Positions 35,102 through 44,892 of a stretch of DNA of 64,000 nt are shown piece after piece. The position numbers and the translations under genes were made by a program. The DNA comes from Desmodesmus armatus (taxonomy: Eukaryota; Chlorophyta; Chlorophyceae; Sphaeropleales; Scenedesmaceae), in assembly GCA_007449985.2 (NCBI GenBank), contig VIIQ02000225.1, forward strand, positions 40,687 to 104,686. Direction: 5' to 3'. The notes beneath the pieces were generated by a model. That model did no database searches. It worked only from the letters and a program-made list of their open reading frames with translations, and had not been told where the DNA came from. Each line of letters starts with the position of its first letter. Position 1 is the first letter of the stretch.

Positions 35102-38100
35102 TGGTGCCAGTGCTGGTCATAACCGGCTTCCTGGGCAGTGGCAAGACCACATTGGTGCAGCACCTGCTCAGCACAACAGGGTGCGCCACTGGCTCACCCA
35201 TGCACAATCTATGCACCCATTCGGGATCCCAATCCTATACTGCATATCTGGGTATACGTAACTCCGCAAGAGCAAGCACAACATCCTGCGCAAACCGAAT
35301 TCCCTGACCGAGCCACATGTACTGTTCGTGTTTATTCATGCAACTGTACGGCAGGTCAGACTTGAGGCTGGGTGTGCTGGTGAATGAGGTTGCTGCATTG
35401 GACGTGGACGGCCAGCTGCTCAGCACCTCGCAGATATTGTGTTACACTTCTTGACATCTCGACATTCTATCTCCCCCACTCTGCACTTGTACTGTGTTCT
35501 CTTTGCTCCTGTACTGCAGGTCAGAGTTGAGGCTGGGTGTGCTTGTGAATGAGGTGGCTGCATTGGACGTGGACGGCCAGCTGCTGAGCACCTCTCAGAG
35601 CAATGCAGCCGCAGGCATCCGGTCAGCCCAGCTGTCAGGGGGGTGTGCCTGCTGCAGTGTGTCAGGGGACCTGCAGGCCGCACTGCACCAGCTGGCGGGC
35701 AGCAGCAGCTACACACAGCTGGACTACCTGGTGAGAGATTGGTATTTGTACAGATTTCAGTATAGATAAATAATTTGAAATAACTAAAGTATTTGTGAAA
35801 GTTTCAATATAAATTGAAATAGGTAAACAGTTTGTCACTGCAACAAACAGGGTAACTTTGTTACTTAGCAGCTGGCGGGCAGCAGCGGCTACACACAGCT
35901 GGACTCCTGGTGAACACATGGCGGTACAGTCCAGCACAGATCTTTCTGGCTATAACCTGTGGTGCAGTACGGTACAGCAGGGTGGTGCAGTACGGTGCAG
36001 CACGGCGTTGTGAATTGTGACGAGCAGACAGTAATGGCACACTTCTGTTTGGTATTGGCTTGGATGCTGTCAGGACTGTGGAGCCTGCTTGACAAACTCC
36101 ACATGCTGCACACCGTTGGTCCGCCACATTGAATATGCTGCTTACTGTTGGTCCGGCACACTCCACATGCACACCGTGTCTTTTGCTGTGTGCAGTTGCT
36201 TGAGACGTCTGGTGTTGCTGATGTTGAGCCGCTGGCCTCCATGCTAACCAGCAGTGGTTTCAAGCTGGCTGGGGTGGTGACGGTGGTTGACGCTGAGGCA
36301 GGGGGCAGGCAGCTGCAGCAGGAGGAGGTGGCACTGGCACAGGTGGGGGGGAGGGGGCAAGGGGGTTCCCGGGGGGGGGTAGTGTCTGTATGTGTGTTTG
36401 GGGGGGGGGGGGTGTTGAAGCAGGGGACAGGCAGCTGCAGCAGGAGGAGGTGGCACTGGCACAGGTGTGTGTTCAACATATGGACATGCGACTCACATGC
36501 AAGCAGTTCTGACATCCCATGTGTGTGTGGGAGGGGGGGGGGTAGGGGCAGGGGCAGGCAGCAGGTAGCTGCAGCAGGAGGAGGTGGCGCACTGGCACAG
36601 GTGTGGGTGGGTGGGTTGGGGGGGGGGGGGGGGGGAGAAGGGGGTCTCGAGGGGGGGCGGGGGTTGGGGGGTGGAGGGGGTTGTGTGTCTGTGTGTGTGT
36701 GTTGGGGCGTGGACAGTGGTTGATGCTGAGGCAGGGGGGAGGCAGCTGCAGCAGGAGGAGGTGGCGCACTGGCACAGGTGTGTGTGTGGTGGGGGGGGGG
36801 GTTGCTGATACATTAGATACAGGGACGGGAGGAGGGGTGTGAGCGGGGTGCTGTGTGCTTGTGCGGTACGTAGGCTGCAAGCCGGCGAGCAGTACTCAAG
36901 GCGCAAGAGGGGCCGACATCAGAGAGGTTGTGAAAGCGAGGAGAGGGGAAGCAAGCGCTGAAGTGGTGTAACAGGGTGCACCAGCAGTCAAGCTTGTACA
37001 CCTACACTAGTTTGTTTTTTTGTATGTTCTGCCTGGGCAGGACTCAGGAGCCCCTGGCTCCGTTGTGATGATTGCAAAGCGTGTTGCTGTGCCAAGTTTT
37101 GAAACTCCAACTGTATGTGCTGCTGCGGTTGCTGTTGTCTGCTGCTGCAGCTGCGTGCCAAGGTCTGACAATCCAACTGCAGTTGTATGTGCTTCTGTTG
37201 TCTGCTGCTGCAGCTGCGTGCTGCTGACGAAATTGTGCTCAACAAGTGTGACCCCGTCATAAATTGCACAGTGTGTTGCCGTGCCAAGTTCTGCCACTCC
37301 AAGTCTCCTCCTGTATGTGCTGCTGCTGTTGTCTGCTGCAGTTGCGTGCTGCTGACGTGGTTGTGCTCAACAAGTGTGACCCCGTCATGAGTTTCACAGC
37401 TGCAGCGTGTTGCCGTGCCAAGTCCGGAAACTGCAACTGTATGTGGTGCTGCTGCTGCTGGTGCTGCTGCAGCTGCGTGCTTCTGACGTGGTTGCCCTCA
37501 ACAAGTGTGACCTGGGCAGCTGCTGAAACTTCAACTGCAACTGTATGTGCTGCTGGTGCTGCTGCAGCTGCGTGCTGCGGACGTGGTTGTGCTCAACAAG
37601 TGTGACCTGGGCAGCCTGTCAGGCCTGTCTGCTGTAGAAGACCTCATACAGGCCAAAGCAGCTGGGGTACGGATGATACGCGCAAGATATGGACAGGTCA
37701 GTGGCTCTGTCTAGTTTGGAAGGATATATGTGAGTTGCTCTGTTCAAATTCATGGACAGGTCAGTGGCTCCGTTCAGTTTTATGGAATCCGTTTTACGGA
37801 CAGGTCAGTAATTGTTATTAGTTGCATGGTAATGGGGCGCCCAGGTGACACTCATGCGTTTCTTATGTCTTTATCATTGTGTACTGGCTGTGCAGGGCAA
37901 AGCTGAGGGTTGCTCAGTGGCTCATTTTGCATGTTGAGCACTGTTGCACAGCGCCACAGGACTCAACATTGCATGTAGGTTGACGGCCAATGGTGGCAGT
38001 ACTGAAGACACCAGCAGCACCACAGGAGCCAGGGCAGACAGCTTACCCTGTGGTCGCGGCATGTCCATTGGTATATTTTCTGTGTCCTGCACCGACCTGC

Positions 38101-41046
38101 CCAATGCCTCATCCACCTCCCCCCCCCCCCCCCCCCCCCTCCCCCCCACCCACCCCCCGTCCACCGTCACATTGCCTAAGTTCCCCCTGAGCCGCTTCTG
38201 GACATTGATGTCGATGAGGTTGGTAGTGACACTGCTGCTGACAGCACCACCACCACAGCCAAGGCGCATAGGGTGCCCTGAAGCCACTGCACGTCCACTG
38301 GTGATGTTTTGGTGGGATAGTGTCTCCACCGACCTGCCCACCACCTCTCCCTCCCACCTCCTCCACTATTTCTGGCCGTCACATTACCTAGGTTCCTCCT
38401 GAGGCGCTGCTTGACATCGATGTAGATGAGCCTGATGGCGACACTGCTGCTGACAGCAACACCACCACAGCCAAGGCACATAGTCTATCTGTAGCTGCTG
38501 CATGTTGCATGTGATTTCTGCAGGTTTTTTGCATCCTCCGCCAACCTGTCCACCGCCCCCTCCCCCTCTCCCCTCCCCCCCCCCTCGTAATGCCTAGGTT
38601 CCTCCCGAGGCGCTTCTGGACATTGATGTAGATGAGGCTGATAGTGACACTGCTGCTGACAGCAGCACCGCCACAGCCAAGGCACAGAGTGTCCAGGGCG
38701 AGATTGCCTTCCTGTCCCATGAGCCGGTGGTGTCAACAAGCAAGCTGCGGACAAGGGTAAAAGCAGGTAGGAGGGAGGGCCGTGTGTCATACCCTGCTAT
38801 TGTGTGGCCACCTCCACCAGGAATCCAACAGACTCTGGAATTTTCAACCATTGTTTTGGATCCTGATGAGGCTGCCTCACCATCAATCTTCCACATACCC
38901 GCGTGTATATTCAAGCAGACAGCACTTGCACCAGCCAGCTATTCCAGGAGCAGAGTTTGTTACAGCCTGCTCGAGGGTAGAGTTTCTAACTGCCGGCAGA
39001 AACATGCGCTTCACTTGCAGCAGCACCTGTGCCATTTTCACTCCCAAGGGACCGTTGCCATATCAACATATCCATATCCATGGTTCATCCCCAACAATCT
39101 GCTGCTATGTGTGTCACCACACGCAGGGTCTCTTATCAGCAACCAGAGGGCAGCAAAGCTAGCAGCAGCAACAGCAGCACTAGCTGGCGCTCCAGACAAG
39201 TCCACCCCCTCATCAACAACCCAGTACCAACAGAACCCCGCCCCCATGCCCACAGCCACAGCAGCTTTGTATCAGTCAGTTTCAGCAGCAGCCAACCCCT
39301 CTGTATGGCCTGCTTCCAGGTTTTTGTGACACAAACCCTACTCAAAGCCACGGGGCTCTTCCGTGCCAAGGGTTTTGTGTGGTTTGACCAGCTGCGGCAG
39401 CTGCAGTACGTGTTCCATGTCAGCGGGAAGCAAAGGGCGGAGTGTGGGGCGTCGGGGGGTTGGCAGGGGCCGCCTGGGGTGCAGCTGGTGTTGATAGGTC
39501 AGGGGCAGGAGGGGTTGCAGCAGCTGCGGCAGGGCCTGCAGCAGTGTACGGCAGGTGTGTGTGGCTGCAGACAGACGGCAGCGGCATGCCAGGGTGCAGT
39601 TTGCTTGCAGCAGCAGGAGCAGCTGCAGCAGCAACAGCAGCAGCAGCAGCAAGTAAGGATGAGCACTGCTGCAGGAGTGCAGCTGGCTGGAGGGACAGGG
39701 GGAGGAAAGGACATTGACAGTCAAGCACAGCACCAGCAGCAGGAACAGCAGCAGCAGCAACTGCAGCAAGGTGTACAGACCCCTGCTGCTGGGGAGTGCA
39801 GCAGCAGCAGTGGCAGCAGCAATGCAGCCGCTGCTCGGTTTGCAGAGCTGATACAGCAGCACCACCGTTTCGAGCTGTGGCAGTTGCCGCAGCGGTTGTT
39901 GCCACAGCAGCTAGCCGAGCAGGCAAGTGATACCCTCCGGCAGCAGCATCAACAGCAGCAGCAGGATCTACATGGTGTGGCAAAAGCTGCTCTGGTCCAA
40001 TTCACTGTTGTGGGCTCGGCGCTGCATGGGGTCATATCTGACGAGGTAGGTTTCGTCAACAAGGTGAAAGGCCAGACACTGTCAGCTCTCAGGCAGTCTC
40101 GCAGGCCCGCATCTGTGGGGGGGGGGGGGGGAGCCCCGGGGGTGGTCAGCTTTGTCCTGCCTTGTGCTGGGATCGCAGCAGCAGTAACATTGTTGCGGAG
40201 GCTGCTGCGCTGGTCCAGTTTACTGCTGTGGGGTTATACCTGACGTGGTAGATTTGCGGGGTGAAAGGGCACTGCTGCCAGGCCCTGTAGGCCTGGTGTC
40301 CAGGACAGGGGCTTCATAGCACCTAGCTGCCCAAGGTTCTAGATAGCTGCCCAGTGGACGCGTATACTCACCTTCCTTCCGCTCACCCTCCACCCTCCAC
40401 CCTACATCCGCTCACCCTGCACCCAGGATATTGTTTTTTCAGGGGGAGGTTGTTACAAGTAGATCCCTGCAATAAAGAGGGCTGTGCGTGCCTCACTGTG
40501 TGTCACCCCTGCTTGCTGTGCTGCCAGGTGAATGCCAGTGTCCTGCGCAAAGCGAGTGCCACCCCAGACCTTCTGCTGGTGTCCACAACGGGCGCAGTGT
40601 GGGGCCACAGCGTGCCGTCCCCCTCCCTCCCCACCTACATGCTGAGTGCTGTGCCTGCTGCACCGTTTTGATGCACACGGAGCTTGAGCCAAGCCAATAC
40701 AACCCTCCTGACAGCAACAACTCCTCCTCCTGTTACCTCTACCTGCTGTCTTTGTCAGGTGAATGCCAGTGTCCTCCGCAAAGCGAGTGCCACCCCAGGC
40801 CTCCTGCTCATGTGCCACATCAAGAGCCCCCCAGCGCTTCGAACAGCAGCTGGCAGCAGTGCCCAGGTGGCCTACCAAGGAGTGCAGGCCCTGCAGCTGT
40901 GCTTCAGGAGTAGTGAAACAGCAGAGTATGCAGAGCAGCTGTGGCAGCAGCTGCAGGATGTGTTGGCACCTGTGCTACGGAAGGCGTATCAGCATGTGCA
41001 CAATTGCAAGTGTGACGTTGTGCAGCTGATGACGGCAGAGCAGTAG
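35102..41046 (+). CDS. CobW/COG0523 G3E GTPase, metallochaperone-like
   Basis: Exons in phase: 35102..35180, 35520..35730, 36196..36342, 37568..37696, 38598..38756, 39320..40045 and 40759..41046 (578 residues visible; the first coding exon is missing). COG0523 GTPases insert zinc or other metals into client proteins. Motifs seen are Walker A GFLGSGKTT, LGVLVNEVAALDVDG, the metal-binding CxCC in SGGCACCSVSGDL, LLETSGVADVEPL, VVTVVDAEAG and the base-binding VVVLNKCDL. The C-terminal CobW_C domain is LLKATGLFRAKGFVWF. This domain is interrupted by a long Gln/Ala-rich insert (about 39600-39990). Nearly every exon has one or more partial copies in the following or preceding intron. Confidence 0.9.
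35345..35606 (+). repeat. Duplicated CobW exon 2 start
   Basis: The acceptor plus about 80 bp (GGCTGGGTGTGCT, encoding LRLGVLVNEVAALDVDGQLL) occurs at 35355 and 35520. The first copy runs into unrelated sequence after the CTCGCAG, so the second is the exon used. Confidence 0.9.
36280..36782 (+). repeat. Four copies of CobW exon 3 end
   Basis: The 3' end of exon 3 (GGCAGCTGCAGCAGGAGGAG through a GCACAG donor followed by GTG) occurs at about 36306, 36428, 36569 and 36741, separated by G-tracts. Each copy ends in a GT donor, so up to four donors are available. Confidence 0.9.
37110..37620 (+). repeat. Five copies of CobW exon 4 start
   Basis: CTGCTGCAGCTGCGTGC, the acceptor and first codons of exon 4, recurs at about 37142, 37203, 37333, 37465 and 37560. 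The GTTGTGCTCAACAAGTGTGA stretch, which encodes the G4 NKCD motif, is repeated in most. Only the last copy continues into the full exon. Confidence 0.9.
38090..38720 (+). repeat. Three copies of CobW exon 5 start
   Basis: Copies start near 38179, 38391 and 38598, each following a C-rich tract. All encode PP(E)xLLDIDVDE and the DTAADS/TTTAKA stretch. The first has lost the AG of its acceptor (CTAA). The second keeps CTAG but lacks the downstream part. Confidence 0.9.
39600..39990 (+). repeat. CAG-rich polyglutamine segment inside CobW exon 6
   Basis: CAG runs encode stretches of up to nine glutamines within the C-terminal domain, keeping the frame open throughout the 726-bp exon. Confidence 0.9.
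40160..40800 (+). repeat. Copies of CobW exon 6 end and exon 7 start
   Basis: About 40205..40250 repeats the VQFTVVG exon-6 end in decayed form. 40528..40600 repeats the first 24 codons of exon 7 (VNASVLRKASATP) with a good CTGCCAG acceptor. The exon used is taken as 40759 because only it continues to the stop. Confidence 0.85.
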
Positions 41047-41174
41047 GGTACACCTGCGTTGCAGTGTGCTGAGTTTGGGTGCGTTGATCCTTGGTTTGTA
41101 ATGCCAGGTGTTTTTGTACTGAGAACTTGACCGTCGACACTGTGTATGTATGGAGGTGCCAAGGGGTGAAGGGC

Positions 41175-41288
41175 CTGCAGCTGTGGCAGCAGCTGCAGGA
41201 TTCGTTGGCACCTGTGTTACGGAAGGCGTATCAGCATGTGCACAACTGCAAGTGTGACGTCGTGCAGCTGATGACGGCAAAGCGGTAA
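41175..41288 (+). repeat. Second copy of CobW C-terminus
   Basis: The last 36 or so codons of the gene (LWQQLQD, VLRKAYQHVHNCK, VVQLMTA) are repeated 240 bp downstream, with few changes and its own stop codon (TAKR-stop). Confidence 0.9.
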
Positions 41289-42059
41289 AGTGATACGGTA
41301 GCTACACATGCATTGTGTGCAGTGCGCTGGGTGCACAGTGTGTCCGGTTCTCGTGTGTGTGCTTGTAAAGGAGCAGTGTGCTCTGCGTGTTGACAGGGTG
41401 CATGTCTGGTGCTTGGTGTACCGGTCAAACAGGCAGCCATGGTGCTAGTGTGAAGCTTGGCCACCCAGCTTTCAAACCAGACAGTGCACCACCAGCCGTG
41501 CCGCCAGATGTTTGAGCAGTTGCTAATCATCAAACTGCCAGCAGCACACGCTATGCTGTGCTGGAGCCTGAAGTGTGCCTCCTGTAGCAACATGGTGTAT
41601 GTCATGTTGAGTCCAAACAAGTGTACATGCATGTAATCATCAGCGCGCAATGGTGGGCGGCCCAAACAAGAAGCATACAGTAGGAACCAAGCGAGCCCCC
41701 ATCCCATATCCACTCAGGGCAGTGAGGGCATCATGCCTGCGCAGGCTCTGTATGAAGAAGGTGGGTCCCCTTGGAGCGCTGAAAATGCCTTACCGCAAAG
41801 AGCACACGCCCACGGCATTCATTGCTGCAACAACCGCATCCAACAAAAACCACACTCCCCAGCTGCTGACAGTGTTACACCTGGGGCGGGGGTTGAAGCC
41901 GCCATCTCCCCAGCACCGGCAAGTGCTGGGGTGCTCTTTTCTGTTTGAGCTACCAGGTTGACGTGAGCCTCAGGCACTGCCCTCATCGGCCACAGGTACA
42001 AGCCTCAGACAGCTCCACCTGGAGCTGCTCTCACAGACTCTGTGTGGTGTGCAGTGTCC

Positions 42060-42385
42060 CTGTCCTCTACACTAGCACTTACCTGACTTCGTATCCTACA
42101 CCAGCACTTACCTTATCCTGCTCCTTACATTATCACTTACCTGACGCTGTCTACTACTACACTGGCACTGATAAAACATGCTGCAGGCTATGTGTGGTGT
42201 ACAATGTGGAAGCCAGCAAGCAAGTAGGCACATGCATTAAGCTAAGCCTCAGCCGGGACCACCCTCATCTAGTGCTGTCGCTGTGCTAGCTCGTAACACT
42301 GTACTAGCACTTACCTGACTTTGTCTCTTACGCTAGCACTGACCTGACTCTGGCCCCTACATTATTACTCACCTGACTCCAACCC
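42060..42385. repeat. Short repeats rich in CACTTACCTGAC
   Basis: Six to eight imperfect units of about 25-30 bp around (A/C)CTAGCACTTACCTGACT. Read on the minus strand each contains CAGGTAAGTG, a perfect 5' splice-site consensus. Confidence 0.8.
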
Positions 42386-42399
42386 AATAGAACTGAGCA

Positions 42400-43575
42400 A
42401 AAATGCTGCAAACTCACTCCCAGCCAGGCCGCTTGCACTGCATCCTGTGGGGGCCTTACCACCAGCTGCAGCCATGACCAGCCGGTGCGTGTGTGGCTGC
42501 TGCTGCTGATGCGCTAGTCACTGCTCCTAGCCCCATCACCTGCCTGCTTTCCCCCCTACTATCACTCACCTGATATTTAGCCCCCACCTGCAACTGCTTT
42601 GCTACTCCAAACACACTCCCAGCCAGGCTGCATGCATTGCATCCTGTGGGGGTCTCACGACCCCTTCAGAACACAGTGACACAGTTTATGGCTGAGCAGG
42701 CATGTGTCAGTCATGGCCTGTGGTGGTGGGCGGCCCGAAAGACAAAACTGCAAGGAACCCAACCCACCACCAGCTGCAGCCATGTCCAGCCTTTGCGTGT
42801 GTGACTGCTGCTGCTGCGCTAGCTGCTGCTCCTAGCCCCATTACTCACCTACTTTTTACCCCCTAACACACTCCCAGCCAGGCTGCATGCACTGCATCCT
42901 TTGTGGGTCTCACGACCCCTTCAGAACACAGTGACACAGTTTATGGCTGTGCGGGCATGTGTCAGTCATGGCCTGTGGTGGTGGGCGGCCCGAAAGACGA
43001 TACTGCAAGGAACCCAACCCACCACCAGCTGCAGCCATGACCAGCCCTTTGCGTGTGTGGCTGCTGCTGCTGCTGCGCTAGCTGCTGCTCCTAGCCCCAT
43101 CACTCACCTGCTTTTCACCCCCTAACACACTCCCAGCCAGGCTGCATGCACTGCATCCTGTGGGGGTCTCACGACCCCTTCAGAACACAGTGACACAGTT
43201 TATGGCTGAGCAGGCATGTGTCAGTCATGGCCTGTGGTGGTGGGCGGCCCGAAAGACAAAACTGCAAGGAACCCAACCCACCACCAGCTGCAGCCATGAC
43301 CAGCCGTTGCGTGTGTGGCTGCTGCTGCTGCTGCGCTAGCTGCTGCTCCTAGCCCCATCACTCACCTGCTTCCTACCCCTAACACACTCCCAGCCAGGCT
43401 GTATGCACTGCATCCTTGGGGGGTCTTGCGACCCCTTCAGAACACAGTGACACAGTTTATGGCTGAGCAGGCATGTGTCAGTCATGGCCTGTGGTGGTGG
43501 GCAGCCCGAAAGACGAAACTGCAAGGAACCCAACCCACCACCAGCTGCAGCCATGACCAGCCTTTGCGTGTGTGT

Positions 43576-43611
<36 letters not shown>

Positions 43612-43740
43612 TGCTGCACCGGCTATAAGTGATCCCAGCCCCCACCATCACTCACCTGCTCCTCACCCCACACACTATCACTCACCTGATTTTTTGCCAG
43701 TACTATCACTTACATTTTCTTGCTGCGACTGACTGTCTCA
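42400..43740. repeat. Tandem array, ~255-bp units
   Basis: About four and a half copies, with the ACACACTCCCAGCCAGG landmark at about 42611, 42866, 43135 and 43382, plus a diverged copy at 42415. Units contain a CTG run of varying length, CATCACTCACCTG (a minus-strand donor look-alike) and GGTGGTGGGCGGCCCGAAAG. No open frame is conserved across all units. Confidence 0.9.
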
Positions 43741-44892
43741 GTGCTAGCAAGGGGGCCAGTCTGTCAACCACTGCTGCCTGCTGCTCCCACCCCTACAAGC
43801 TGCGTTGTCTGTCGGCCTTGAGCTGGCATGGTATTAGGCTATGTGTTAGGATGCTACTGCACTCACCCTACTGTGTAAGGGACCCGCTGCTGCTGGACCA
43901 AGGCAGCTCCCTGCTCAGCAATGGCACTGTGGCTTCTGCACTGGTTGCCAGAATCAGCTGCAGAGGGTCCACCGGCTGTTGAGAACAAGCCCTACAACAC
44001 AAAACAACTGCTATTTATGGCTTTTGTGTTGCTTTGGACGACAGTCCGGGCAGGGTAACAACAAAACATTCGCCCAGCCCGTGCCCCGCCCAGGGCTGCT
44101 CAAACGACCTATGCCGCAGAAAAATATTCAAGATGGTACTTGGACCTACCCGTGCTCGAGGACTTGCTCTTGGGTGCCACCTGGACATGCCCTGGCCACT
44201 ACGTACTGTACAGGAGCAGTACTAAATAGGTGAGGATGAAACAACCCCTAGTGCATATGTGGAAACTGCGTGTTGCATTGCTGTCGTTGTTTAGGTCGAG
44301 GCACCCTATGTAGGAGCGAGACAACTAATAACAAGTGTTAGTCATGACTGGCACACATCGCTGACTTGCAGCATCATTCGTCGGCACACGCTTTTAGCTG
44401 GCATATGTCAGACTGTAAAGCCTCTGTATGGGGGGGGCTGCAGGTGTTTGGGCCCTCAGCAGCAGAGCCAGTGCTGTTCTGGCCGTAGCTAAGCTGGACA
44501 CCGCACAGTCACGATGACAGCCTTCAGGACACAGAGAACTTGAAACATACACCACCAGACATCTTTCTACAGCCATACACACAGCAGCAGCACAGAGCAT
44601 GGCTTTTTGGGCCCCAGCTGCCGGGCAGCGGCCTGTTGGTGCAAGCGTGACACGCAATAATACCTCAACATGCCTGTTTTGGTAGCAGAGGCAAGCCCCA
44701 GCTTGTTCGAGCCTGTATAATCATATGACAACAGATATTTACCATGTTGCACTTGATACGGCAGCGTGCACCACCTGACATTCCAGATCAACATCGGCAG
44801 AATGAAGCAAAACCGCGCATGGCAACATCACCGATGCTTGCAACCACAACACAGGCAGCAAGTGGCATCCCATGCCCCAGGCCACCACCACA
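43741..44892. other. 3' flank of pyruvate decarboxylase, no gene seen
   Basis: Unique sequence between the tandem array and the PDC stop codon. No supported gene on either strand. Confidence 0.5.

Noticed and set aside
42400..43740. Tandem array considered as a CRISPR array
   Set aside because: Units are ~255 bp near-identical throughout, with no short repeat/unique spacer pattern, in a eukaryotic setting.
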